Numbered from the stretch's first letter, positions 46,530-60,250 are shown. The stretch: 64,000 nt of DNA from Pinus tabuliformis (GCA_031772625.1 CM062804.1:1019192514-1019256513), one strand, 5' to 3'. The notes: a model not told the origin generated them from the sequence alone. Numbers and translations are program-made.

Positions 46530-48229
46530 AGGAGGGCAGTGAGATCAACAATTAGCAATCGTCGATATCGTAAATAGCATGTCAGAGGTCGCAGTAGTCA
46601 AGAAGTATCGTTGAGGGTAAGATCAGTGATCAGTCAATCACTGATATCACAAATCGGCTATCGACGGGTCCAAGGTAGAGAAAATATTGCATATCACTAG
46701 TCGAAGGCCCATGGGACATAGTGTATTGGAAACTCACAATGTAAAGCGCCAATATCACATATCGGCAATCGCATGAACAAAAGGGTGCACACAAACACAT
46801 GGTCATGAAGCCGCAAACGTTGATAACACAAAAATCACTAAAATTTGGGCCCTTAGTGTTAAATTGTCTGGAAGGCCGAAAATATTTATCAAAGGAAATT
46901 GACACAAAAATAGGGACACGTGAGCCTTCTTCTCTCCCTCCATGGTACCACGTTGCAAAATACCATTGGTCCTTATATATGGCATGGCAGCTGACTTGAT
47001 CATGACATGGCAGTATGGAGGCGACGTGACAGTACGAAAATGACATGGCAGTACGGAGGACACATGGCACACAGATTTGGCATTTTCATGGGTCCTATGG
47101 GGGAACTTCTTAGTGACATGTGTCACCACTCACAAGGTGACACATGGTAGCGATGATGTCACCCATCTCAAATCAATGATTGACGATCGCACAAGTCAAG
47201 GCCCCCCTCCGTCGAAGATCCTTCCGAGCTGCGATTGCGATATGTGAAGGACCCTCTCGGATGCAATATTTTATGAGTTATACCTTATGAGGATTCTGCG
47301 TTCGGACAATCGACCACCGTTATGAGAAGAGGTAAAGAGGTCCTTCCTCTTGTATTTCCATTGTAATATCCTCGGTGAGCCCATTCCCACAGATCGACAA
47401 TCATAGGTGTCAAGGGGAGATAACAAAGGTTGTGTCATAAAACGTCGATTGCTGATCTCTGATTTAAACCTCGCTCCCCAGGTCTCAGCCCTTGGTCCTA
47501 TTATGCAGAAACACAAAAGGGGGTTAAGTCAGAGGGGGCCAAAAGTGACCGAGATTCACTATTCTGTGATGCCTCTTAGCGTAAAGGTCTCGATGTGGTG
47601 ATGCCCCGATAGCATGGTACAAAGCTTTAAAGGTAGACGAGTCGACAGCTAAGGAAATGAATAAAGGTACGGGGCAGTGGGAAATCCATATGGGTCGGTC
47701 CTGTAGAAGCCCCTGCAACACGAAACCAAGGACTACAAGGGGTGAAGGGATGGATTCGACTACTTCACTGCTCGTCTCTTGTGAGTAAATGAATGTATTG
47801 AAGCTCAAGAAGACTTAATGGCTCGGCATGGGGTTGCACTCCGATACTTAGCAAAGTACTACTAGGACATGCTCTATTTCCACTCTGTGACAGGCATTCA
47901 CAGTTGACTCACTCCCAACTCCGGAGAATGCGCTACTCAAGCAGTTAAGGCAAAAGCGACAGGGACCAGATGAGAAGCTAAAAGGATGCATGATGACAAA
48001 GACGTGGCTTGACCAGAGGTTTTCACGGGAACAAAAGAAGGACCTCTTCTTCCATCATCATCTAGTTTCTTATTATTTCTATAATTTCCTTATTTCCAAG
48101 AGGGACCAAATCCTGATTGTAATCATTTTGGGCAACATAGCCCTACATTCGCCGAGACAACTAGTCTAGTAGACAACTCGAGCTCTAGCTAAGATACTTT
48201 TGTAACTGTACAAGGAAGCTCTCTCTAAT
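46530..48229. other. Unassigned stretch between the LINE and the fragment mosaic
   Basis: Contains a short direct repeat of GACATGGCAGTACGGAGG words near 47007-47060. Several frames of 60-150 codons on both strands match nothing I know. The part nearest 48229 may be the upstream portion of the copia element. Confidence 0.45.
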
Positions 48230-48658
48230 ATGATAGAGAAGGAGACAAACTTGGAAATTATTCTTGGAGACGATGCCACCTATCCCATGAAGGGAGTAGG
48301 AAATGTTACCCTTCAATTGAATCAAGGTGACACGATTCATTTACAAGAAGTTCTATATGTACCTGATCTCAAGAAGAACCTTGTGCCCATTTTGACAATG
48401 GAAGACAAAGGATACAAGGTGGCATTCATCGATGGAAAGGTATGCATTTGGAAAATGAATTTTAAAGATGTTTTTACTCTTGGGTTCCAGGGTTACACTT
48501 CGCATCAAGTTGGAGGAAGTCCATTGGGAGCCATGTCTTGTGCCACTTCTCTACAATCTGAACTATGGCACCAGAGGTTTGCTCTTCTTCATTATAAGGC
48601 TCTACCCAATGTCAGACAGATGGTGACAAGTATGCCCGAGTTCAAAGTAGAGCATGAA
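48230..48658 (+). pseudogene. Ty1/copia pol fragment: post-protease and GAG-pre-integrase region
   Basis: About 143 codons. ILGDDATYPMKGVGNVTLQL, LQEVLYVPDLKKNLVPI, GYKVAFIDGKVCIWK, then the GAG-pre-integrase block SELWHQRFALLHYKALPNVR (the conserved LWHxRxxHxxxxxL with His replaced by L) and FKVEHEG. Copia polyproteins continue with CxxC of integrase at this point, but here the frame breaks off and GRAS sequence begins. Confidence 0.88.
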
Positions 48659-48660
48659 GG

Positions 48661-49220
48661 ATGCTTGACATAAATCTAGATGAGGTTTTAGCACTCAAAT
48701 TTTCATTCCAACTGCATCACATGTCCGATGAAAGTGTGTCTACAAAGAACCCACGTGAGCGACTTCTTAGGATGGTGAAGTCTCTCAACCATAAAGAACA
48801 AGAGATTAACACTAATACTACACCTTTCTTTGTCATAGTAGTAGAACAACAGATTAACACTAATACTACACCTTTCTTGTTCTAGTTCATGGAAGCATTA
48901 AATTGTTACTCATCAGTGTTTGAGTCTCTAGATGCTACACTTAAAAGGAATATCATAGATCGTATGAATATTGAAAAATAATGCCTTGCCCGAGACATAG
49001 TGAACATAATTTCTTATAAGGGGGAAGAAAGTATTGAGAGGTATGAAGCCGCGCGAAAACAGGGAGCTAGAATGACTATGGCAGGGTTTAGTGTGCATCC
49101 TCTTAGTGCTAATGTTAAGGAGAGTTAAATCTTTGCTCCATCAATCATACTGCAATAGCTAAAAGACTAAGGAAGAAGGAACTATGTATTATGGATGGTT
49201 GGACATCTGCTTGGAATTGA
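48661..49220 (+). pseudogene. GRAS transcription factor fragment (PAT1/SCL-like)
   Basis: Begins MLDINLDEVLALKFSFQLHH then MSDESV, LLRMVKSLN, INTNTTPF, FMEALNCYSSVFESLDATL, IDRMNIE, CLARDIVNIISYKGEESIER and MTMAGFSVHPLSANV, ending in a decayed form of the C-terminal SAW block (SAWN). This is the C-terminal third of a GRAS domain (PFYRE and SAW regions) in PAT1-type order. A 48-bp direct duplication (48803 and 48851) repeats the INTNTTPF codons. Stops and frameshifts occur at 48883, near 48979 and near 49127. It abuts copia sequence within a few bases. Confidence 0.85.
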
Positions 49221-49521
49221 GAAGCAAGGACTGTAAGAAGGTTCTTATACAATAATTTCTTACAATTTGTCAATACCATTGCAGAAAATGCATATGACTT
49301 TCATGTGTGTGAGGGAAGAGTTCAGAAATTTGCTTCCTTACAAAGGTAGAGAGAAAAATTCTAAGGCTTGCTAAAATCAACGATATGCCTATCTGCATAG
49401 TGGGAAACATGATAGAGACAGATACTATTTAACTTTCAGGATCATATGCTTGAGAGATGGGATATTGCATATTGTTGTCATGCTTCTGCTATATGTTCGG
49501 GCAATTGTAAAATAGACCTAA
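49221..49521. other. Unassigned stretch between GRAS and pfkB fragments
   Basis: One frame near 49360-49450 reads ICIVGNMIETDTI and could be more gene debris, but I cannot name it. Confidence 0.35.
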
Positions 49522-49640
49522 ACAGAGGCACCGTCTATTGCAAGTGCACTTCTTGGTATGGCTCTGAGATTGCCTCGCCTTAAGTGTGTAATTTTGACTT
49601 TGGGTGAAGCAGGATGTATAGTGCTTGAGAACCATACCTG
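49522..49640 (+). pseudogene. pfkB-family carbohydrate kinase fragment
   Basis: Reads APSIASALLGMALRLPRLKC then VILTLGEAGCIVLE. The RLPRLKxVIxTLGExGCxxLE phrase is typical of plant pfkB kinases just before the ATP-site region. About 35 residues only, with no active-site DTxGAGD segment. Same strand as the neighbouring fragments. Confidence 0.65.
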
Positions 49641-49824
49641 CAAGAAATCAACAAAGGAGTCATTACTTCAGTCAAAAAATCAAGTGGAAGCAAGAATTAA
49701 AATCCTTGTGATACTAAGATGTTTCCAAAATTGTCAATTCCTTTGCTTACTAAAGACATCAAGGAGCCAAGGTGGTAACGTGGAGGAGCAAGGCAATCAA
49801 ATTGAAGGAAGCCGTGGGTAAATT

Positions 49825-49970
49825 TGGATGCACGCGCATAGGCTAAGTGTCGCGACGCACTGGGCTCGCGCGGTGCATCAGGACATTTTCCACAGGGCAG
49901 AATTGCACGGGCGTGGCGCACTGGTGATGCGCGGTGCATACCTAATGCGGCGCAGCGCATACAACCCTAA
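49825..49970. other. GC-rich, CpG-dense island between fragments
   Basis: About 145 bases dense in GCGC, CGCG and GTGCAT words (GCGCGGTGCAT occurs twice, near 49878 and 49928), in contrast with AT-rich surroundings. Words resemble the GTGCGTTGCAACGCAC type motifs in the giant LTR. No coding seen. Confidence 0.5.
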
Positions 49971-49973
49971 GGC

Positions 49974-50545
49974 TTGAATTTGCTCGAAATTTCTCCAGCT
50001 TTTGAGAAAATAAATCTTGGGCAGACTCGAGTTGTTGGATCCATGCCTGATATTGACAATACTTCTCAATCACTTTTGGCATTTATTGGAAATGAAAATG
50101 TACATGGACTCTACGATTTCTTGCTTAATCACAGGTCATTTCTCAGCTCAGTAGCTTGTGTTGATGTTCCATTATTATATTCGCCAGTGGCATTTCAAAA
50201 TGCATCACTTCATGTGCCAGAAGTTAGCCGCAAGCAAATGAATCGAGCAGACGCAGTCTGTAAACCATCCATAAAGCCTGTTGAAGTTGAAACAAACACT
50301 TGATTGTGCTGAGAAATGCTTTTCTATAGGATCCACAAATGTGTCATATACTGTTGAGATTAAAGAGGGATTTCTTCCCCCCCCCCTGGGTTATTAGTGG
50401 AATTGGTGCAAACCAGGAAAATTTCGAGGCAAGTTTTGTGATAGAACCACTTTCATATGGCCTAGATGTGGCTCTGGATGCTGCTTGTGAAAAAAAGAAC
50501 CTACTGAAAATTCAATACCAGACAAGCTTCGGAATGTGAGGTCTC
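49974..50545 (+). pseudogene. DONSON (downstream neighbour of Son) homologue fragment
   Basis: The first frame reads LGQTRVVGSMPDIDNTSQSL, LAFIGNENVHGLYDFLLNHR, VDVPLLYSPVAFQNASL and PEVSRKQMNRADAV, then TGA at about 50302. The next frame gives YTVEIKEGFLPP. A run of ten C (50377-50386) then shifts to PPWVISGIGANQENFEASFV and IEPLSYGLDVALD. The blocks NVHxLYDFLLNxR, VPxLYSPVxFxNA and PPWxIxGI plus FEASFVxEP are those of plant DONSON proteins, which act in replication-fork protection and origin firing. Roughly 170 residues of the C-terminal half. Confidence 0.75.
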
Positions 50546-51063
50546 AGGCCTATAATCTACGTTGGAGGAGATGTTATCCCAAGTAATTCCAATTAATCAA
50601 GGCACAACCAGTAAAACAATTTCTTATCAATCGATTCCAGCAGTGATTCCAATGATTTAATTCGTCTGAGAACAGGGTGCGAGAGTGTGAAATCTGACTG
50701 TAATCCAATCGAGAATCAAGAGACTCGGACCCTATCTGAAGGAATAAGTGAAGGCCCAGCCCTATTGAAGGAATTTAAAATCAAAGAGAATGCCGATTTC
50801 AAAATTTATTTCAGCAGAACGATAATAATTGGGTAGACAGAATTAACAGATGAGAGGAATTTGGGACTAGAGCCTACGTATGGGTCTTCAATGGCAGAAA
50901 TAATACAGAGCTACAGAAAACAATTGGGCAGCAACTGTATGGATCTTCTCCTTCTTTATACATCATCTCTAGATCTTTCATTAAGCCAGTAGAAATCCTC
51001 GAACAAGTTTTTATATATGTTCTCCTGTATATATTATCAACACCGGGATAGTACCAAGTTTCT
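50546..51063. other. Unassigned stretch between DONSON and GH3 fragments
   Basis: Partly open plus-strand frames, including one near 50680-50830, but no family recognised. Possibly further gene debris. Confidence 0.4.
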
Positions 51064-51240
51064 TTGCTAGCCAGAGAAGCTGTACGCAGGTCTCTCATTC
51101 TCTTGAAGAATGGGAAAATGCCTGAAAATCCATTATCGCCTCTTGACAAGAATGCTCCGAAGATGCTTGTAGCAAGCAGTCATGCGGACAATCTGAGGTA
51201 CCAGTGTGGAGGATGGACTATAAGCCGGAAAGGCAACTGT
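51064..51240 (+). pseudogene. Glycoside hydrolase family 3 (beta-glucan exohydrolase-like) fragment
   Basis: [20 protein letters not shown], then [20 protein letters not shown] and [15 protein letters not shown]. LAREAVRxSLVLLKNG and [13 protein letters not shown] are the conserved blocks opening the second domain of plant GH3 exohydrolases. About 58 residues, cut on the right exactly where the inverted-repeat arm begins at 51241. Confidence 0.88.
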
Positions 51241-52084
51241 GGAGAGACAGGATCATTGTTCGACCCCATATACATTTCACAATTGAATGCATGATATTCA
51301 CATTCCTCTAGGCTAGTTCAGAGTAGGTTGTCACAGACTTCAGGTAGAGATGGACCACCGGGTGGGTAGCCCAGACAAAATCTCCCAGGTATGTCATTTA
51401 CAGGAAGTGGAGACCGATGTGCACTTCATTCTTGAATGCCCTGTCTACTACAAGATTAGAGGAAGGTTTCATTGTTTTATTAGAGATTCTATTTAGATCA
51501 AAGATGTTTGGCCCTATATATTCAAGAGGCTCTCATGTTCCAAGCGCATATTTTTCAGCCTCCCATCAGACCAGACCCCACACAGAGGATCACGTCATTT
51601 TTCAGGGTACTACTTTCAGACAGGGGCACGAAGAAATTGATTGATACCAGTACGTATCTAGACACTAGATCAGTGAGGATCCGCGGGACCTCACCCTGCC
51701 ACACGAGATCTCAGTGGCAAATCCTTCTTAGATCCATCCCTGGGAGACAGACTAAGTCCTCCATACCTCAGCAGCAAGTGAACCCCCCAAGCGACGGTTT
51801 AGTGGACAGTTTGCACTTTCCACCGACTCTTCATCAACCCAACAGACTTTGTTGAGTTTCTTTAGTGCTCTTCATTCAACCTCAGATGTTAGGAGAGATG
51901 GATCTAGTCTTGAGACTTATTAGCTCCTGGATCTTCTCCGCTACAGCCAGATGTTGATTTATTTCATGCATTGTATCTTTTTTTTAGGGAGACCATTTGG
52001 TTCTCCCGCTTTGTATGGACATCATTGTACTCAACAATCCATTTGACCTACTTTATGGTCATTAATTGGACATAAATATAATAA
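51241..52084 (+). pseudogene. LINE 3' end (right arm)
   Basis: Inverted copy of the LINE tail only. It includes the frame matching ETDVHFILECPVY near 51415-51470 and the 115-codon frame 51508-51855, plus the untranslated tail (GAGACCATTTGGTTCTCCC near 51989). The LINE body is absent here; it exists only beside the left arm. Confidence 0.8.
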
Positions 52085-52545
52085 TCTTATCTTATTTTAT
52101 ATCAATCATCATAATAAAATACATATACTCTACCTATAAGTAAACTAAATTAAAAAATTAAGTTTATAAAATTAAGAAATAATAACTATGATAAAAAACC
52201 AAAAAATTCTTATTTTATATCAATCATCACAATGAAATATATATATTATACCTATGAGTAACTAAATCAAAAAATAAATTAGAAAATTAAATTTATAAAA
52301 TTAGGAAATAATGACCATGATAAAAAAAAAAACCAAAAAATCTCATTTGAGATCACTCATCACAATGAATATATATATTATACCTATGAATAAATTAAAT
52401 TAGAAAATTAATTTTCAAATAGCAAAAGAAAAATAGAAAAAAGCAAAACAAGAAAAGAAACCATAAATAATTAAAAAAAACAAAAAACAAAAAAAAATTA
52501 GAAAATTAATTTTCTAAAATTAAGAAATAATGACCGATAAAAAGA
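52085..52545. repeat. AT-rich minisatellite (right arm)
   Basis: Inverted copy of 43515-44010 with the same 110-130-base units. Confidence 0.75.
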
Positions 52546-52599
52546 CATGTCATTTTAGTTGCACAGCTCTTCTGTATTCGCACAGCTTGGCTGGATTTT

Positions 52600-52860
52600 T
52601 GAAGGATTCGAACCTGCACCCTGTGGCATCCATGACCTCCTTGAATCCATGGGAGACATAGATAGATCTTTCAGTAATTCAAACTTGCACCCAATGGCCG
52701 GTATGGTCTCCCCGAATCAGGGTTGTCGAAGTTAACATGCATTTGACGGAATGAGAATGCTGGCCGTTCAGATGGGGTTAGCGTTGCAGCTAGTGAGTGT
52801 GCAGCTCCAGATTTCAGTGAAGCACTCTGCGTCTGGGATTCGAACCCAGGACGTGCTGGT
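52600..52860. repeat. tRNA-like B-box words, possible SINE debris (right arm)
   Basis: Inverted counterpart of 43190-43460: GGATTCGAACCTGC near 52606 and GGGATTCGAACCC near 52835 (B-box on the minus strand). Confidence 0.35.
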
Positions 52861-53663
52861 TCAGAGAAAATTGAAGAAAAACCGTGTCGTTAAGTGCATT
52901 TCTGGGTTCCAAGCAACTAGCTTGGTTTCACATCACGGGGTTCGAAACCATGATGCGTGTTTAAGAAGAATACTAGAGGAAGAAGAGGAGGTCTTGACGC
53001 AATGCGGCTTGTTCTTTTCTCCACACAAAATGATGTGAATATGAACTGGTTAGGGTATTTTATTGTGCGGCCTTTATTACTTTTTTAACAGATCCAAGCT
53101 GAAGACTTGTTCATAAAAGAGCAAATACGGGAAAGGCAAGCCTTGGATGCAACGTCATTTTGGGATTTAAATTCTTTGCTTCGAGGATTTTCTTGGGGTT
53201 TTCAGGTTGGCAGAGGAGGGCTTCTGGAGTAGGTTTTGTAATTATTCTTATAGAGTGCATTTGCAGCAAACCCTTTACAAGAGCAGGTTTTGTAATTATT
53301 CTTATAGAGTGCATTTGCAGCAAACCCTTTACAAGAGCCACATATTATGTAGAGAGCTCGAAGGGGGCATCCTCCAATAGTTGATCTTCTTATATGGCGT
53401 CTCAGCCGTTGGTAGCCCCTGCAGTCATGGACCATAGCATTGAGGCTGAGAACAGACACATGGGGGATTATAGGACTAAATTGAGAGGGAAAAAAACAAT
53501 GGTGCCGACCCAGTTTCATTGTTGTGGGACGACGCCGAAAAGCAACGGCACTATTAGCATAAGCAACACTATCCTTTTTGTTCTCATCCTCTGCAGCCAC
53601 AGGGAGAGTTTTCTCCGAATTCCAATTCTAATCCTAGGCTTGGGAATTCTCCCAGGAACATCG

Positions 53664-53771
53664 AAGGCGAGAGTTACTGCAGGATGGCCGGCCTGGTTTA
53701 TTGTTGTCGCTGGCGAAGCGATCAAAGGCTGGATCCCACGCTGGGCCATCTCTTTTGAGAAGCTTGATGAG
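53664..53771 (+). pseudogene. CDK-like protein kinase N-terminal fragment (right arm)
   Basis: Residues 91-126 of a 154-codon frame (53394-53858): ARVTAGWPAWFIVVAGEAIK then GWIPRWAISFEKLDE. This copy is closer to the kinase consensus (AGWPAW, FEKLDE) than the left-arm copy, so the left arm has drifted more at this point. Confidence 0.68.
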
Positions 53772-55239
53772 GTCAGTAGGCTTGCTGTATCTCTCTATGG
53801 AATCAATATTAGCAAAATGATTTATTCACACGGTAACGAATCAATATTAGCAGAATGATTTATTCATCCAGGAAGAACAAGCAATGACACCCAATATTGC
53901 AAAAGAAATGCAGTAATATCTATCACATGATTCAAAAAAAATAGATTATAAATAAATAAAATTATGATTGCCATAAAGAGAATTCAGCTAATATCATGTG
54001 CCATAATAGGTATTCTACATTATATATTATTCTTTACAGTTATGAAAATTTATATACAAAACTGATTCAGAAATTAAAAACATTCTTCAGTTCACCAGGA
54101 CAGGATTTATACCTTATAAGCGTAGTGTTTGAAAATGAAGCTCGAATCTGGCTTAAATTCATCTAGTATTACTTGTGCTACTTTACCTACTACCTTTAAG
54201 CGAGCTTGTTCATTCAGCTCAAGAAGCACAAAGGTCAACACTTGAGCTTTGGTGCTTCGAAGTTACCAGGAATTCAAATTTTGGAATTAGCAAAAATATG
54301 TCTGGGCGTGTGAAATTTAAAATGAATTGGAATGTTAATAAACATGATAAGAACATGGAATTTTCATTATACGAACGTTGTTAGGCATGGTAAGAACATA
54401 TGGTGAGAAAACCAAGAGAACCCACTGGTGTGTAGGCTTATGAGAGAGAACTTACTGGCTTTCTTAGGCTTGCCAGAGAGAATAGCTATTAGCAAGTGAG
54501 AAAGCTAGTACGTTCTCTCCCACAAGCCTGAGCACTCGGTTCTTATCACCCCTATCAGCAGCATTGCTCAGTTGAGGTTGTGCTAGTTTAAACCTTTTTT
54601 CAATAAAATTTCTCCGCCTATCAATGGTGTGTAGGAAGATCTCCAGCATACATGGAGGTTTTCACTAGAAATGTGTTTAGTTTAAGAGTCAGCCTCACTA
54701 AAGAAATATATGATTTTAGGAGACTCTTTCCTGATATGAATTTGGAAGTTTTGTGAAAGGTACATGGAGGTTCTCAGCACATAAATTGTTTAGTTTAAGA
54801 GAGTAGAAGCCTCACTAAAGATATAAATGATTTCAGAAAACTCATTCCTAAGATATATTTGGAAGTTTTGTGAAAGGTAAATCTGGTTTGACAACATTTT
54901 GATGAAAAAGTGCAAACTACAATGTTTCAATTAAAAAATAAATAGATGAATAGAGCTTAAAATGCATTAGAAATCAATTTTGTTACTGTTTTAACCTCTT
55001 GTTTTAATTTTTGAAGAAAATGCATTAGAAATTAAACTTATCACTGCTTGGCCATCCTATTTTAATTTTTAACTTAAAATAGACATGATTATGCTAAAGG
55101 ACTATCCTATTTAGATTTTTAACTTCAAATAGACATGTTTATGCAAAAGGACCAAGTTCTATATGGAGCTATAGTAGCGATTTCTGATTTAAAGGATGTA
55201 ATTAATTCGAATTTTGTACCTGTCCCTGCTTAAGTTCCC

Positions 55240-56930
55240 AATTCTATGGCAACTTATAATAGAGTCACAATATTGTGCCATATAGTAATTTATCTTTTAA
55301 GAATTGCATTGGCAACAACATTCATGAAGACTGCACTCTGATTCCATGAGAGATCAACAATGTCCATTAAAGTAACCATTAAATATGGGGTGTGTTGATT
55401 TCTAAAAATGGTAGGACAAGCGCTCAAGATAATATAATGCTCTAACAACATCAGTCACTGGGTGCTTCCGAATATGGCTGATGTGGGTCAGCATGGGGGA
55501 TTGATGAAAGCATGGGGCATTAATGAAAGCTGAGACTTGCATGATCACAATCATGAAAGCACAATCATGGATATGTCTCAAGGAGAACTATTTTCTTGCT
55601 ATAAATACAAATTCATAGTGTAAAAAGGTAGATGAAAGGTGCCTAAATTTTCTTATAAAACCTAAAATTGGGGAATTTCACCCATCTGTAAACTAAGATG
55701 TCATTTGCAAAATTGTTGATTTTTATATAATAGTATGGTTTGCAGAAATAATGTTTTATTATGTAGAGATTTTATAGGACTGTGTTTCTTTGAAAACATT
55801 CCCTGCACACATAACGGTTTACTCTAGATATTTTAAAAGACAATGCTAGTTTTACAAAAGGCTTCTTTTTAATATCAATAATGCTAAACCAGAAAAGATT
55901 AACATAAATTTATAGAGATTGACAGCCATACATACCCATAAATTCTCATTTCCAATTGTACCCATTCCCATGTCAAAGAAGGGTAAGCGCTGAAAAATTG
56001 AGAGGAACATGGGCACCACACCCCAGGATACTATGAAGTTGTTGAAGGGCCTGTTGAAATTCTATGGCCACTTATAATAGAGTCACAATATTGTGCCATA
56101 CAGTAATTTATCTTTTAAGAATTGCATTGGAAACAACATTCGTGAAGACTGCACTCTGATTCCATGAGAGATCAACAATGTCCATTAAGGTAACCATTAA
56201 ATATGGTGCGTATTGATTCCTAAAAGTGGTAGGACAAGAACTAAAGATAATAGAATGCTCTAACAACATCAATCACTGGGTGCTGCCTCCAACAACATCA
56301 GTCACTTGGTGCTTCTGAATATGGCTGATGTGGGTCAGCATGGGGGATTGATGAAAGCATGGGGCATTAATGAAAGCTGAGACTTGCATGATCACAATCA
56401 TGGATATGGCTCAAGGAGAACTATTTTCTTGTTATGAATACAAATTATTAGTGTAAAAAGGTGGATGAAAGTTGCTTAAATTTTCCTATAAAACCTGAAA
56501 ATTGGGGAATTTCACCCTTCTGTAAACTAAGATGTCATTTGCAAAATTGTTGATTTTTATATAATAGTATGGTTTGCAGAAATAATGCTTTATTATGTAG
56601 AGATTTTATAGGACCGTGTTGCTTTGAAAAATTTCCTTGCACACACAATGGTTTACTCTAGATATTTTAGAAGACAATGTTGCTTTCACAAAAGGCTTCT
56701 TTGTAATATCAATAATGCTAAATCATAAAATATTAACATAAATTTATAGAGATTGACAGCCATACATACCCATAAATTCTCATTTCCAATTGTACCCATT
56801 CCCATGTCAAGGAAGGGTAAGCACTGAGAAATTGAGAGGAACATGGGCACCACATTGCTGGAGACTATGAAGTTGTTCAAGGGCCTGTTGAAATTCATGG
56901 ATGTGGTCACTATTGACAAATTTCTCCTAT
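55240..56930 (+). repeat. Tandem R-M units at the outer end of the right arm
   Basis: Block R (TTATAATAGAGTCACAATAT and following) starts at about 55253 and 56071, offset 818. Block M (TGTAAACTAAGATGTCATTT) is at 55687 and 56521, offset 834. The first unit has CTATAAATACAAATTC near 55599; the second has the decayed form TTATGAATACAAATTA near 56434. The left arm has one unit fewer. Confidence 0.82.
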
Positions 56931-57646
56931 GAAATTCATGGACTTGGTCAGCCCTATCAAGACCTGGTTCTAGCCAAGCAAACCATCAGTAGGTTTCTCA
57001 CAATGCTCTAGAATCTGGATTGGGGGTTATTAGACTGCAAGGAGTACCACTGTCCAGTCCAATCTAAGGTTGGGAGGAGAGTTGCAGTCTCTGGCTTAGT
57101 CACCCAGAGATACATGTCTATCACTCTAGCTGACCTTATGTTATAATTCCTCAAATTGTTACTGTGTCCAATGACTGCATGAGACACATCTTCTTAAGGT
57201 GCAAGGATGATCATGTCTTGATGACACTTCGATTTCTAAAAAAATGTATACAACTGTCTGATATAGCATATATGAATACATCTATGAGTGTTGTTGTATT
57301 GATGTGTATGTTGGTGACAATATATCTCTGGGTGTGTGCTTTGTTGTATCTTGCTGTTCTGAATTCTTAAACTCTGCTTCATATTAGCAAGAAGTATGAC
57401 CTTTGTTCTTATGGTAATGATACATTGGTGTAATATTACTCATGGCGAGCTTGATAACATATAACCCATATTAGATGGTTTTAACTTTTAAGGTAGTTGA
57501 GGTTACACAGACATACTTTTGTGACAAATGTTTTGGGTCACTGCTATGAAATGATTGGTTATTTTCCTATGAGGTCTAGAACTCATGATTCTATGGAGAA
57601 TCATGTTCTACAAATTAGTAACTACTTACAGGGTTTGTTAGGTCCC
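56931..57646. other. Intergenic stretch, nothing recognised
   Basis: Short AT-rich frames only; no domain or RNA signal. Confidence 0.5.

Positions 57647-60250
<2,604 letters not shown>

Larger units (their letters stand above)
51241..56250 (-). repeat. Right arm of giant inverted repeat
   Basis: Reverse complement of 39813-44856. The inner edge is GGAGAGACAGG, directly next to GH3 sequence. The right arm carries an internal 55-bp direct duplication (GCAAACCCTTTACAAGAGC, at about 53268 and 53323) absent from the left arm. Confidence 0.92.

Noticed and set aside
53202..53600. 132-codon minus-strand frame opposite the kinase fragment
   Set aside because: Includes the 55-bp duplicated stretch and has no recognisable domain; the plus frame carries the kinase signature.
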